A DNA stretch of 64,000 nt from Pseudomonas flavescens. GTDB taxonomy: Bacteria > Pseudomonadota > Gammaproteobacteria > Pseudomonadales > Pseudomonadaceae. The stretch spans positions 682,001-746,000 of the forward strand of contig NZ_JACBYV010000001.1 of NCBI RefSeq assembly GCF_013408425.1, in the 5' to 3' direction. Of the stretch, positions 17,699 through 26,410 are shown piece by piece (the stretch's first letter is position 1; the number at the start of each line of letters is the position of its first letter). Made by a program: the position numbers and the translations under genes. The notes under the pieces are model-generated. The model made no database searches. It saw only the letters and a list, made by a program, of their open reading frames with translations, and was not told the origin of the DNA.

Positions 17699-18901
17699 TC
17701 AGTGTCCGGCGACGATTACGTCGCTGCGTCGTTGCCCGGACGGGAAACCGTGGCGGCTGGCCGCCGAAGCGATCCACAGGGCGATCAGCAGCAGGGCCAG
17801 CATCACCCAAGGGAAGGCGCCGACGCCGAACTGGCCGAGCAGCACGCCGCCGGTCAGCCCCGCACCGGCGATGGCGCTGTTCCAGATCACCACGTTCATC
17901 GACATCGCCACGTCGGCGCCAGGGCCGGCGGCGTCTGCCAGTGCCGTTTGCAGCAGGGTGGCCGCACCCCCGAAGGTCAGCCCCCAGACGAACACACCGG
18001 CGTACAGCACGGCGACCGAATCGGCGTGCAGGCCGAACAGCAGGGCGACCAGGGCGAAGGTGGCAAGGCTGGTGAGCACCGCCTGGCGCAGATGGCGATC
18101 GACCAGGCGACCGGTAATCCAGATGCCCGCCAGGGCGGCGACACCAAAGGTCAGCAGGACGACATCGATCTGATTGCCCAGCCCGGCGGGGGCGACGAAG
18201 GGGGCGATGTAGGTGTAGAGCATGTTGTGGGCGAGCATCCAGGTCAGCACCACGGCGAGGACGGGGCGTACGCCTGGCGTCAGTAGCACCGAACGCAAGG
18301 CAATGCGCTGGGTTCGCGATTGCCCGGGGTAGTCCGGCACCTTGGCGAGCACCCAGACGATCAGCCCGACGCTGAGCAGGGACATCAGCCCGAAGGCGGT
18401 GCGCCAACCCACCATACCGCCGAGCCAGGTGCCGATCGGCACGCCCAGGGAAAGGGCGATTGGGGTGCCCACCATGGCCAGCGCCAGGGCTCGGCCCTGC
18501 TGATGCGGAGCGACCATGCGCCGGGCATAACCGGCGATCAGGCTCCACGCCAGACCCGCCGCCATACCGGCGAAGAAGCGGGCGACCAGCGTCAGGACAT
18601 AGTTCGACGACCAGGCGGTGATCGAGTTGAACAGCAGAAAACCGACTATCGACAGCAGCAGGACGTTGCGCCGCCGCCAGCCCTGGGTGGCGATGGTCAG
18701 CGGGATCGCGGCCAGCAGCGAGCCCAGGGCATAGAGCGTGACCAGTTGCCCTGCCAGTGCGGGGGAAACGTCGAGCCCGGCGCTGATTTCCGGGAGCAGG
18801 CCAGCCGGCAGGGTTTCGGTGAGGATGCAGATGAAGCCCGTCATCGCCAGTGCCAGTAGCGCTGAAACGGGAAGTGAATCGGTTTTCGCGGAGTCGGTCA
18901 T
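17699..18901 (-). CDS. MFS transporter, DHA1 family
   Basis: The 400-residue protein has twelve predicted membrane helices with the major-facilitator motif in the first cytoplasmic loop region (LAAIPLTIATQGWRRRNVLL) and the efflux-type motif GTPIALSLGVPIGTWLGG in helix 5. The ATG at 18901 (MTDSAK) is chosen; an upstream TTG would extend into the operator region. It belongs to the SotB/YdhP-like drug or sugar exporters. The downstream SDR starts 33 bp beyond its end, so both are probably one transcript repressed by the divergent TetR protein. It is clearly related to the MFS gene at 27978. The substrate is unknown. Confidence 0.88.
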   Translation of the reverse strand: MTDSAKTDSLPVSALLALAMTGFICILTETLPAGLLPEISAGLDVSPALAGQLVTLYALGSLLAAIPLTIATQGWRRRNVLLLSIVGFLLFNSITAWSSNYVLTLVARFFAGMAAGLAWSLIAGYARRMVAPHQQGRALALAMVGTPIALSLGVPIGTWLGGMVGWRTAFGLMSLLSVGLIVWVLAKVPDYPGQSRTQRIALRSVLLTPGVRPVLAVVLTWMLAHNMLYTYIAPFVAPAGLGNQIDVVLLTFGVAALAGIWITGRLVDRHLRQAVLTSLATFALVALLFGLHADSVAVLYAGVFVWGLTFGGAATLLQTALADAAGPGADVAMSMNVVIWNSAIAGAGLTGGVLLGQFGVGAFPWVMLALLLIALWIASAASRHGFPSGQRRSDVIVAGH

Positions 18902-18917
18902 GGGTGCGTCTAATATA

Positions 18918-18990
18918 TGTATCGATTGGTACAAATGTAAGGCGACGCAGAGCCATGGTCAACGACTTTTGTATCGACTAGTATTTATGT
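18918..18990. promoter_or_regulatory. Two direct repeats in the TetR/MFS divergent promoter
   Basis: TGTATCGATTGGTA (from 18918) and TGTATCGACTAGTA (from 18970) begin two 21-bp repeats matching at 16 positions, each ending ATGT. Their starts are 52 bp apart, about five helical turns, so a TetR protein could bind both on one DNA face. They lie between the start codons of the MFS and tetR genes. Confidence 0.5.
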
Positions 18991-19010
18991 CATCAGGAGG
19001 GAGGACGGAC

Positions 19011-19616
19011 ATGGCACAGATGGGACGCCCACGCACATTCGACCGCGATACGGCAATCGTTCAGGCGATGCACCTGTTCTGGGAGCATGGCTATCAGGCT
19101 ACATCCCTGAGCCAGCTCAAGGCCGGGATCGGTGGTGGAATCTCAGCACCCAGTTTCTATGCAGCCTTCGGTTCCAAGGAGGCGTTGTTCGATGAGGTCG
19201 TGGAGCACTACATGAGCACTCACGGTCGGGTGACCGAGAGCCTCTTCGATGGCGGCCTTTCGCCGCGCGACGCCGTCGAGCTGACGCTGCGCCGCTCGGC
19301 CAGCATGCAATGCGAGACGGGGCATCCGCGAGGCTGCATGGTGGCCCTCGGGGTGATCGGCGTCTGCACCCCGGAGCAGGGGACCACGGTGCTGAGCGAA
19401 GTCCGCGATCGCACGCGCAAGGGAATACGTGCCTGTATCGAGCGGGCAATCAGCGAAGGTGAGCTGGCGGCCGATACCGACGTACAGGCACTGACGTCGG
19501 TGTTCGACAGCTTCCTGCTGGGGCTGTCCACCCTGGCCCGCGACGGCATCGAGCACGCGGCGCTGGATGCCGCAGTCGGGCAGATCATGAAGCTGTGGGA
19601 CGGCTGCCGCCGCTAG
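19011..19616 (+). CDS. TetR/AcrR-family regulator
   Basis: The 201-residue protein has an N-terminal TetR helix-turn-helix (RDTAIVQAMHLFWEHGYQAT, then APSFYAAFGSKEALFDEVVE) and a C-terminal ligand domain with CETGHPRGCMVALG near residue 100, a Cys/Gly-rich segment shared by the BdcR (YjgJ)/ComR-like branch. The ATG at 19011 follows AGGAGGGAGG. It is divergent from the MFS and BdcA-like genes with 109 bp between starts, the standard layout for a local repressor. The inducer is unknown; the exporter's substrate or an oxidant are reasonable guesses. Confidence 0.88.
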   Translation: MAQMGRPRTFDRDTAIVQAMHLFWEHGYQATSLSQLKAGIGGGISAPSFYAAFGSKEALFDEVVEHYMSTHGRVTESLFDGGLSPRDAVELTLRRSASMQCETGHPRGCMVALGVIGVCTPEQGTTVLSEVRDRTRKGIRACIERAISEGELAADTDVQALTSVFDSFLLGLSTLARDGIEHAALDAAVGQIMKLWDGCRR

Positions 19617-19663
19617 CCGCAGGCCTCGCCGCGTCCTGCGGCAGCGGCCATCAACCTGAGCCG

Positions 19664-19957
19664 CTACTCGATGGTGCGGTCTATGCGGGCGATCTCTCGG
19701 GCCGACAGCGCTCGCCAGTCATCCTCTGCAATGCCGTGATCCTCCAGGGCGGAATGCATCGCTTCCTCCAGCGACAGCCAGAGGTGATCACCTTCGAACT
19801 GGCCGCTGGCGTAGTCGGTGTAGCGGATTTCCAGGTACACCACGTCGTCATCCTCGCAGAGCAGGGCGAAGAGCACGATGGCCGTGACTTCTGGGCGCTG
19901 CGGGCAGGTTTTGCGGCATTCGGCGAACAGATAGTGGAGGGTTGGGAGATCGTTCAT
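19664..19957 (-). CDS. Hypothetical protein
   Basis: The 97-residue soluble, acidic protein starts MNDLPTLHYLFAECRKTC and has an alpha/beta pattern with VTAIVLFALLCEDDDVVYLE and EEAMHSALEDHGIAEDDWRA. No known domain is recognised. The ATG at 19957 is used because codon bias and the hydrophobic pattern fade upstream. It lies 83 bp downstream of the thiolase gene on the same strand and may share its transcript, which does not by itself suggest a role. Third-position GC supports real coding. Confidence 0.6.
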   Translation of the reverse strand: MNDLPTLHYLFAECRKTCPQRPEVTAIVLFALLCEDDDVVYLEIRYTDYASGQFEGDHLWLSLEEAMHSALEDHGIAEDDWRALSAREIARIDRTIE

Positions 19958-20040
19958 GGGGAGCTTCGTTGGGATGGAGCCTGATCGTATCGCGAACTGG
20001 CCCCGAAATGGCAGGCCCGGCAGTAGACGGGCCTCGCCGT

Positions 20041-21222
20041 TCAATCCCGCTCGAGCAGCAGCGCCACGCCCTGACCGCCGCCGATGCACAGGGTGGCCAG
20101 GCCTTTCCTGGCGTCACGCTTGAGCATCTCGTGCAGCAGGGTGACCAGCACGCGGCAACCGGAAGCGCCGATCGGGTGGCCGAGGGCGATGGCACCGCCG
20201 TTGACGTTGACCTTTGCAGCATCCCAGCCCAACTCCTGGCCGACCGACAGGGCCTGGGCGGCGAAGGCTTCGTTGGCTTCGATCAGGTCGAGCTGATCGA
20301 GAGACCAGCCGGCCTTGTCCAGGCTGCGGCGGGTGGCCGATACCGGGCCGATGCCCATGATCGCCGGGTCGACGCCGGCGTTGGCGTACGCCTTTATTCG
20401 CGCCAGCACCGGCAGCCCCAGACTCTGCGCTTTGCTTGCGCTCATCAGCAGCACCGCAGCTGCGCCGTCGTTGAGGCTCGAGGCATTGCCGGCGGTGACG
20501 CTGCCGTCTTTCTTGAAGGCCGGTTTCAGCTTGGCCAGGGTTTCTGCCGTGGTGCCCGCGCGGGGCTGCTCGTCGGTGGCGAAGGCGATGGGCTCGCCCT
20601 TGCGCTGGGGAATCAGGATCGGCGTGATCTCGTCGGCGAAACGCCCGGACGCGATGGCTGCCACGGCTTTCTGCTGGGAGGCTGCCGCGAAGGCATCCTG
20701 GGCCTCACGGCTGATGGCGTAGCTGTCCACCAGGTTCTCGGCGGTGATGCCCATGTGGTAATCGTTGAAGGCATCCCAGAGGCCGTCGCTGATCATGCTG
20801 TCGATCAGTTGGCCATGGCCCATGCGCAGTCCGGTGCGTGCCTTGGGCAGCACATAGGGCGCCAGGCTCATGTTTTCCATGCCCCCGGCAATGATCACTT
20901 CGGCATCGCCGCAGCGAATCGCCTGGGCACCGAGATGCAGCGCCTTGAGGCCGGAGCCGCAGACCTTGTTGAGAGTCAGGGCCGGTACGGCATGGGGTAG
21001 GCCGGCAGTGATGGCCGCCTGGCGGGCGGTGTTCTGCCCGGCGCCAGCGGTGAGCACGTGGCCGAGGATCACCTCATCGACCTGATTGCCATCCAGACCG
21101 GTCTGCTCGAGCAGGCGACGGATCACCGCCGCGCCCAGTTCGGTGGCCGGAACATCCGCCAGCGCCCCCTGGAAACTGCCAATGGCGGTACGGGTGGCGG
21201 CGACGATGACGACATCTTGCAT
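20041..21222 (-). CDS. atoB: Acetyl-CoA C-acetyltransferase (thiolase)
   Basis: The 393-residue enzyme has all thiolase residues: nucleophile Cys88 in [11 protein letters not shown], His349 in GHPIGASG, and Cys379 in CIGGGQG. Other signatures are [17 protein letters not shown] and [10 protein letters not shown]. It condenses two acetyl-CoA or cleaves acetoacetyl-CoA. Length and motifs fit the biosynthetic/acetoacetate-degrading group rather than the fatty-acid beta-oxidation FadA group. It lies 5 kb from liuE, whose product acetoacetate it could help dispose of after CoA activation. An AGGAG ribosome site precedes the ATG. Confidence 0.92.
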   Translation of the reverse strand: MQDVVIVAATRTAIGSFQGALADVPATELGAAVIRRLLEQTGLDGNQVDEVILGHVLTAGAGQNTARQAAITAGLPHAVPALTLNKVCGSGLKALHLGAQAIRCGDAEVIIAGGMENMSLAPYVLPKARTGLRMGHGQLIDSMISDGLWDAFNDYHMGITAENLVDSYAISREAQDAFAAASQQKAVAAIASGRFADEITPILIPQRKGEPIAFATDEQPRAGTTAETLAKLKPAFKKDGSVTAGNASSLNDGAAAVLLMSASKAQSLGLPVLARIKAYANAGVDPAIMGIGPVSATRRSLDKAGWSLDQLDLIEANEAFAAQALSVGQELGWDAAKVNVNGGAIALGHPIGASGCRVLVTLLHEMLKRDARKGLATLCIGGGQGVALLLERD

Positions 21223-21406
21223 GGGGTTCTCCTGGCCGTGACGGGGCGGGTATTGTTATTGGCTGGGTACGATCCTGACGCCGGGTCGACCGGCATGCAA
21301 GTCCAGGCTTTTCGATCGTATGGATCAACAATGCCGCATGCCGAGCAGCGAGGCGGCATGCTAGATTTCCCGCCTCGCCAACAGCCTATCGATCAGGAGC
21401 CCTGCC

Positions 21407-21688
21407 ATGCCCGAATCCCGTGCGACGGTTACCACCGAACATGCCGTGCGCTGCGTGACCCGTTTGTGTCGGCACTGGAGCCACAAGTTTCAGGTGAGCG
21501 TCGACGAAACCCGTGGCGAGATCTTCTTCGACCCGGCGCGTTGCACCCTGACGGTGGTGGAGGGCGGCCTGGAGGTGCTCATCGAGGCACCGGACGCGGC
21601 CATGCTGGAGCAGCTGGAGCCCGTGGTGGCCGATCACATGCAGCGCATGGTCGCCGGAGAAACGCTGCAGATCAGCTGGCGGCGTTGA
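21407..21688 (+). CDS. DUF2218 protein
   Basis: The 93-residue protein is a single DUF2218 domain: TEHAVRCVTRLCRHWSHKF, then FFDPARCTLTVVEGGLEVLI and a helix ending at DHMQRMV. A closing ISWRR is seen. Such proteins sometimes occur beside iron or siderophore genes elsewhere, but here the neighbours are a thiolase and a lipid acyltransferase, so context gives no function. A GGAGCCCTGCC ribosome site precedes the ATG. Confidence 0.75.
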   Translation: MPESRATVTTEHAVRCVTRLCRHWSHKFQVSVDETRGEIFFDPARCTLTVVEGGLEVLIEAPDAAMLEQLEPVVADHMQRMVAGETLQISWRR

Positions 21689-21758
21689 ATGGCAGTGGGG
21701 CACCATCGCCGAGCGAGCTGTTAGACTAAGCGGCTTTGAACGCTGTTCAGGATCGTCA

Positions 21759-22679
21759 ATGGATCGTCCCGTATTTCGTCGCTCCTTCCTTCACCCACGC
21801 TTCTGGCCGTTGTGGCTGGGGCTTGGGCTGTTATGGCTGATCGTGCAACTGCCCTATGGCGCCTTGCTGCGTCTGGGCCGTGGCCTGGGCTGGTTGATGT
21901 ACCGGGTGGCCGGTTCCCGGCGGCGTATCGCCACGCGTAACCTGCAACTGTGCTTTCCACAGATGTCCGCCGCCGAGCGCGAGCGACTGCTGAAGGAAAA
22001 TTTCGCCTCCACCGGTATCGCCTTTTTCGAGATGGCCATGAGCTGGTGGTGGCCGCGGGAGAAGCTCGCGCGGCTGGCGCACATCGAAGGCATCGAACAC
22101 CTGCAGCAGGCCCAGGCCCAAGGGCAGGGCGTGATCCTCATGGCGATACATTTCACCACCCTGGAGATCGGCGCTGCCTTGCTGGGCCAGGTGCATACCA
22201 TCGACGGCATGTACCGTGAGCATCGCAATCCGCTGTTCGACTTCGTGCAGCGACGCGGGCGTGAGCGTCACAACCTGGATGCCACCGCCATCGAGCGTGA
22301 AGACGTGCGCGCCATGATCAAGGTGCTGCGTGGCGGCCGGGCGATCTGGTATGCGCCGGATCAGGATTACGGCCCCAAGCAGAGCCTGTTCGCGCCGCTG
22401 TTCGGCGTGCAGGCCGCGACGGTCACCGCGACCACCAAGTTCGCCCGCCTGGGACGCGCCATCGTGCTGCCGTTCACTCAGCAGCGCCTGCCCGATGGCC
22501 AGGGCTATCGCCTGACCATTCACCCGCCGCTCGCCGACTTTCCCGGCGAGACCGAGTTGGCCGATTGCCTGCGCGTCAACGCCTGGGTCGAGGAGGCCAT
22601 CGCCACCTGTCCTGCGCAGTATCTGTGGGCGCACCGCCGTTTCAAGACCCGTCCACCAGGCGAGCCCAAGCTCTACTGA
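21759..22679 (+). CDS. Lipid A biosynthesis (lauroyl-type) acyltransferase, LpxL/HtrB family
   Basis: The 306-residue protein has an N-terminal membrane anchor (FWPLWLGLGLLWLIVQLPYG), the RRIATRNLQLCFP block, and the catalytic H-x4-E motif HFTTLE near residue 131. Other family blocks include GMYREHRNPLFD and YAPDQDYGPKQS. It should transfer a secondary fatty acyl chain onto the Kdo2-lipid A precursor at the inner membrane. Pseudomonads usually carry two such genes, and which one this is cannot be decided here. It is followed after 24 bp by a patatin gene on the same strand, and the two may form a small lipid-related operon. Confidence 0.9.
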   Translation: MDRPVFRRSFLHPRFWPLWLGLGLLWLIVQLPYGALLRLGRGLGWLMYRVAGSRRRIATRNLQLCFPQMSAAERERLLKENFASTGIAFFEMAMSWWWPREKLARLAHIEGIEHLQQAQAQGQGVILMAIHFTTLEIGAALLGQVHTIDGMYREHRNPLFDFVQRRGRERHNLDATAIEREDVRAMIKVLRGGRAIWYAPDQDYGPKQSLFAPLFGVQAATVTATTKFARLGRAIVLPFTQQRLPDGQGYRLTIHPPLADFPGETELADCLRVNAWVEEAIATCPAQYLWAHRRFKTRPPGEPKLY

Positions 22680-22703
22680 CAACCTCGAATTGGAATCGAC
22701 CCG

Positions 22704-23891
22704 ATGACGCAGGATGCCCGCAGCGAACCGTCCACCACTGGCCTCATCCTTTCCGGCGGTGGCGCCCGCGCGGCCTATCAGGTCGGCGTGCTGTCGGCGA
22801 TCGCCGATCTGCTGCCCGATTCATCGGGCAACCCGTTTCCGGTGATCGTCGGTACGTCCGCCGGCGCCATCAATGCCGTCAGCCTGGCCTGCGGAGCCCT
22901 GCATTTTCGCGAGGCGGTGCGTCGACTGAGCACCGTATGGCGCAGCTTCCACACCGATCAGGTATACCGTAGCGACTGGCCCGGCGTACTGCGCCAGGCC
23001 AGCCGTTTCGTCGGCCACAGCATGCTTGGTCTCGGCAAGCAGGTGCCGGTGGCGCTGCTCGACAGTTCGCCGCTGGCCGGTTTGCTCGAACGCGAGCTGG
23101 ATTTTTCGGGGATCGCGGCCGCGATACGTCATCGGCAATTGCGTGCGGTGGCCGTCACCGCCTTCGGTTACGAGTCGGCCCAGGCGGTGACCTTCTATCA
23201 GGGGCGGGCGGCTATCGATCCCTGGTTCCGCCATCGTCGTGTCGGCGTACCGACCCGTCTGGCGCTGCCCCATCTGCTGGCTAGTACCGCCATTCCGTTG
23301 ATCTTCGAGCCCGTGAAGATCAACCGCGAGTATTTCGGTGATGGCGCCGTGCGGCAGATGGCGCCGATCAGCCCGGCGCTGCACCTTGGCGCCACCCGGG
23401 TGCTGGTGGTGGGGGTGAGCGGCAATCCGGTAGGCGATCAGAACAGCGCCGGCGCCGCGGCTCCACGGCCGGCCGGCAGCATGCCGAGCCTGGCGCAGAT
23501 CGCCGGGCACATGCTCAACAGCACCTTCATCGATAACGTCGAGAGCGACATCGAGCTGCTGGCACGCCTCAATCAGCTGGGCCGGCTGGTGCCTGCCGAG
23601 CAGCGCAGCCGCACCTATGGCCTGACGCCGGTCGAGGTGCTGGTGATCTCCCCCAGTCAGCCCCTGGACGTGATCGCCGCCCGCCATCGCCGCGAAATGC
23701 CTGCCGCGTTGCGCCTGTTCCTGCGCGGCCCCGGCGCGACCCGCGATGGCGGTGGTGGGGTGCTGAGCTACCTGCTGTTCGAACCCGGCTACTGCAGCGA
23801 ACTGATCGAGCTGGGCTACCAGGACGCCATGGCCAAGAAGGCCGAGCTGTGTACTTTCCTCGGCATCGAGCCAACGGCCGCGCAGGGATAG
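22704..23891 (+). CDS. Patatin-like phospholipase
   Basis: The 395-residue protein has the patatin catalytic dyad and oxyanion hole: LSGGGARAAYQVGVL (12-26), nucleophile serine in VGTSAGAINAV, and the acid in FGDGAVRQ near residue 213. The C-terminal third, ending GYQDAMAKKAELCTFLG, is a helical extension common to large patatin-like proteins of pseudomonads. No signal peptide is visible, and the site of action is probably the cytoplasm or inner membrane face. Hydrolysis of acyl esters is expected. It is co-directional with the lipid A acyltransferase 24 bp upstream. Confidence 0.88.
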   Translation: MTQDARSEPSTTGLILSGGGARAAYQVGVLSAIADLLPDSSGNPFPVIVGTSAGAINAVSLACGALHFREAVRRLSTVWRSFHTDQVYRSDWPGVLRQASRFVGHSMLGLGKQVPVALLDSSPLAGLLERELDFSGIAAAIRHRQLRAVAVTAFGYESAQAVTFYQGRAAIDPWFRHRRVGVPTRLALPHLLASTAIPLIFEPVKINREYFGDGAVRQMAPISPALHLGATRVLVVGVSGNPVGDQNSAGAAAPRPAGSMPSLAQIAGHMLNSTFIDNVESDIELLARLNQLGRLVPAEQRSRTYGLTPVEVLVISPSQPLDVIAARHRREMPAALRLFLRGPGATRDGGGGVLSYLLFEPGYCSELIELGYQDAMAKKAELCTFLGIEPTAAQG

Positions 23892-24016
23892 GGCACGGAG
23901 CACCCTGGCCCGAACTCCCATGCTGGGGCCTGGGAGCTAGCGACCGGGTGGGGTAAGGCGGATCGCCGCCCGGCCCAGCCTGCAACCTACCAAGTCAGTA
24001 TCTGGCGCACCCGCGG

Positions 24017-25138
24017 TCACCCGAAGCGCTGCATCTGCATTTCCTGCAGCCGGCTCAGGGTGCGGCGGAAGGCGAAGGACAGATAGCCTTCGGTGTACAG
24101 CGCTTCAAGCGCCACTTCGGCTTCCAGATACAGCGGCACGCGGCGGTCGTAGCACTCGTCCACCAGGGCGATGAAGCGCCGCACGGCGTTGTCGTGGATC
24201 GACAGGGCGGGCAGATGACGGTCACCGGCCACCACCCGCTCGGCGGCATCTTCGGTGCCGCGGGCGATCTTCGAGGGGCGTTGCTGCGCACTGAGGGCCG
24301 GCACGTCTCCGAGCAGGATGGCCGTGAAACGGTCGCACAGCAGGATGAAATCCTGGGCGCAGAGAGGCTCCACGCAAAGTTGATCGAAGCTGCAATGCAG
24401 CACCTTGTCGCTGTGACGTTGTGCGCCAATCAATCGGTGGTTGAGGGCCAACGCTTCGTGGCTGGCGGTTTCGCCGCCACTCAGCGAATCGAACAGCGCG
24501 GGCAGGGCGCTGGGCTGGCCCGGCTCGCGAACCCAGTAGCGCTGGCAGTGCTGGCCTGGGTGCTGACGATGATCCTGGTTGCCATCCACGGCGACCACCT
24601 GCATGTGTCTTTGCAGCGCGGCTATCGCTGGGAGAAAGCGCTCGCGATTGTGGCCACCGGCGTACAACTGATCCGGTGGCTGGTTGGACGTGGCAACCAG
24701 TACCACGCCTTCATCGAACAGCGAGCCGAACAGGCGACCGAGCAGGATCGCGTCGCCGATGTCGCTGACGAACAGCTCATCGAAGCACAGCACACGAATC
24801 TCCGTACCCAGCTCGCGAGCCAGCATCGCGAGGGGCTCGGCGGTGCCCGTCAATTCGAACAGGCGCCGGTGCACCCAGCGCATGAAATGGTGGAAGTGCT
24901 GACGCCGAGCTGGAACCTGCAGCGAGTGGTAGAAACTGTCCATCAGCCAGGTCTTGCCACGCCCCACCGGGCCCCACAGATAGACCCCTGGTGGCGTTCG
25001 CGCTGATGCTGCGTGCAGGGCTTCATGGCAGGCCTGGAGCAGGTGCGCGGCCTGCAACTGGGCAGCGTCGGCAGCGAAGCCCTGGTGCTCGACGGCATGC
25101 AGATAACGCTGCAGGGGCGAGTGTTCCGCTGTCGGCAT
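24017..25138 (-). CDS. zapE: AFG1/ZapE-family ATPase
   Basis: The 373-residue ATPase has Walker A LWGPVGRGKTWLMDSFY (about 55-71), Walker B RVLCFDELFVSDIGDAILLG, the sensor VATSNQPPDQLYAGG, and ends with the family block RFIALVDECYDRRVPLY ... RTLSRLQEMQ. Family members such as E. coli ZapE act at the division ring, while eukaryotic AFG1 acts in mitochondria. The ATG at 25138 is 7 bp after GAGGAG; the GTG at 25144 sits on that site. It is the last gene of an operon with an XRE regulator (2 bp apart) and a membrane protein. A second, housekeeping zapE may exist elsewhere, so this may be a paralogue. Confidence 0.85.
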   Translation of the reverse strand: MPTAEHSPLQRYLHAVEHQGFAADAAQLQAAHLLQACHEALHAASARTPPGVYLWGPVGRGKTWLMDSFYHSLQVPARRQHFHHFMRWVHRRLFELTGTAEPLAMLARELGTEIRVLCFDELFVSDIGDAILLGRLFGSLFDEGVVLVATSNQPPDQLYAGGHNRERFLPAIAALQRHMQVVAVDGNQDHRQHPGQHCQRYWVREPGQPSALPALFDSLSGGETASHEALALNHRLIGAQRHSDKVLHCSFDQLCVEPLCAQDFILLCDRFTAILLGDVPALSAQQRPSKIARGTEDAAERVVAGDRHLPALSIHDNAVRRFIALVDECYDRRVPLYLEAEVALEALYTEGYLSFAFRRTLSRLQEMQMQRFG

Positions 25139-25140
25139 GC

Positions 25141-25338
25141 TCACTCCTCGGCTGCCTGGAACAGGTCTTCGATGCGTGACTCGAACAGCCGGGCGATCTT
25201 GAAGGCGAGGGGCAGGCTGGGGTCATAGCGGCCGGTCTCGATGGCGTTGATGGTCTGCCGCGAGACGCCCAGTTGCGCGCCGAGGTCAGCCTGTGACCAG
25301 CCTCGTTCGGTGCGCCGTTCACGTACATGGTTGATCAC
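25141..25338 (-). CDS. Small XRE (Cro/CI-type) HTH regulator
   Basis: The 65-residue protein is almost only a helix-turn-helix: RERRTERGWSQADLGAQLG and VSRQTINAIETGRYDPSLPLAFKIARLF, ending IEDLFQAAEE. The GTG start at 25338 overlaps the stop of the upstream membrane gene by 4 bp (GTGA), so they are coupled; an upstream in-frame ATG would lie within that gene. This minimal XRE regulator plus small membrane protein pair is a recurring arrangement whose signal is generally unknown. It probably represses its own promoter through the GCTTTACATT repeats at 25735-25782. Confidence 0.88.
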   Translation of the reverse strand: MINHVRERRTERGWSQADLGAQLGVSRQTINAIETGRYDPSLPLAFKIARLFESRIEDLFQAAEE

Positions 25339-25709
25339 CGGTAGCGTCTCCAGGCGATCACCGAACCCAGTGCCCACAGGCAGGCCAGTACTGGCCACAC
25401 GAAGAACATCGACAGGCGCGGGAAGCCGGCAGTCTCCAGAAAGCCGTAGCTGAAGGTGATCAGGGCTGTACCCACGAAGGCCATGGCCAACGCTTCCAGA
25501 TGGATGGCGCGGGCCAGTTCATCGAGCTGACGAACCTGGCGAATCACCGTGATGGCGACGGCGATCAGCGGGGCAATGGGAATCAGCGCGCACAGGGTAC
25601 GCAGCGCGCCGTGCGCAACCGTGCCGAGCAACAGGCTGCTGACGATCACCGCGATTACATAGGCAACCATTGCCAGGGCGAAGTGGACGAGAAAACGGTT
25701 CTGGCTCAT
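25335..25709 (-). CDS. Four-helix membrane protein of XRE-regulator pair
   Basis: The 124-residue protein has four predicted membrane segments (about 7-28, 38-56, 72-90, 98-117) and a short basic C-terminus WRRYR. No catalytic motif is seen. Its stop is fused by a 4-bp overlap to the small XRE gene. It may sense an envelope or redox state and act on the regulator, but this is conjecture. It is the first gene of the operon ending in the ZapE-like ATPase, with an AAGGGA ribosome site. Confidence 0.8.
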   Translation of the reverse strand: MSQNRFLVHFALAMVAYVIAVIVSSLLLGTVAHGALRTLCALIPIAPLIAVAITVIRQVRQLDELARAIHLEALAMAFVGTALITFSYGFLETAGFPRLSMFFVWPVLACLWALGSVIAWRRYR

Positions 25710-25734
25710 GACGCATCCCTTCTATGGAAAGTGT

Positions 25735-25782
25735 GCTTTACATTAGAGGGAGACCTTTCGTTAGTCAAGTTAGCTTTACATT
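25735..25782. promoter_or_regulatory. Pair of GCTTTACATT direct repeats
   Basis: Exact GCTTTACATT copies lie at 25735-25744 and 25773-25782, in the 105-bp gap between the divergent membrane/XRE/zapE operon and the acetyltransferase gene. The copies are 38 bp apart. They are good operator candidates for the small XRE protein. Confidence 0.5.
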
Positions 25783-25814
25783 GCTCTGGTTACGCGGATG
25801 CGCTCTGGATTAGC

Positions 25815-26357
25815 ATGGGCGACGATTTTCAGGATGACCCAGGCATGCAGCCGCGCAAGATCCGCATGGACGACCTCGACGCCTTTCATGAGCTGTTCAG
25901 CCAGGTGGCAGCGGAAGGGCTGTACTCGACTCGCCCCCAGGCACCGCCCAAAGCCGTCATCGCCCGTGCGCTGGAGCGGGCGGCCGACAACGGCTGGGCG
26001 GTCTATGTGATCGAGCATGCAGGACGCATCGTCGCTACCGCCGAAGCCTACCCGGACAGCTACTGCCGGCCCGAGGGCGATGCGACCGTAGGCATCCTTG
26101 GCATGCAGGTGCATGCCAGCTGGCGACGCCAGGGGTTGGGCCGGCGCTTGCTGGAAAAGGTCATCGAGCATTGCCGCGAGCAGGGCATGCGCTGCATCGA
26201 ATTGAACGTGTTCAAGTCCAATCAGGCAGCCCTGGCCCTTTATCGGCTATACGGCTTCGTCTGGGTCGACGACTTGCCGGTCTGCCAGCTACCGGCCGGG
26301 CACCGCGATCAGCCGCAAAGAATGCGCCTTGTACTGAAGAAGCCTTTGCTGGGCTGA
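25815..26357 (+). CDS. GNAT-family N-acetyltransferase
   Basis: The 180-residue protein has the acetyl-CoA-binding motif GMQVHASWRRQGLGRRLLEKV (V/I-x-x-x-x-R-x-x-G-x-G/A) near residue 100 and the following N-x-A-A-L-x-L-Y-x-x-x-G-F segment (SNQAALALYRLYGF). Substrates of such proteins range from amino groups of proteins to small molecules; none can be assigned. The ATG at 25815 is the best upstream start; MQPRKIRMDD from 25845 is an alternative of 170 residues. The gene is divergent from the XRE operon. Confidence 0.8.
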   Translation: MGDDFQDDPGMQPRKIRMDDLDAFHELFSQVAAEGLYSTRPQAPPKAVIARALERAADNGWAVYVIEHAGRIVATAEAYPDSYCRPEGDATVGILGMQVHASWRRQGLGRRLLEKVIEHCREQGMRCIELNVFKSNQAALALYRLYGFVWVDDLPVCQLPAGHRDQPQRMRLVLKKPLLG

Positions 26358-26410
26358 AGCTCCGAACCGCATGCCTGGAACGTCCAGCCACCGTCGGGTT
26401 AAATGGTTTT

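Noticed and set aside
24017..25709. Toxin-antitoxin system (XRE protein with membrane partner)
   Set aside because: The membrane protein is a four-helix protein without toxin features, and the layout fits a regulator-membrane sensor pair better.
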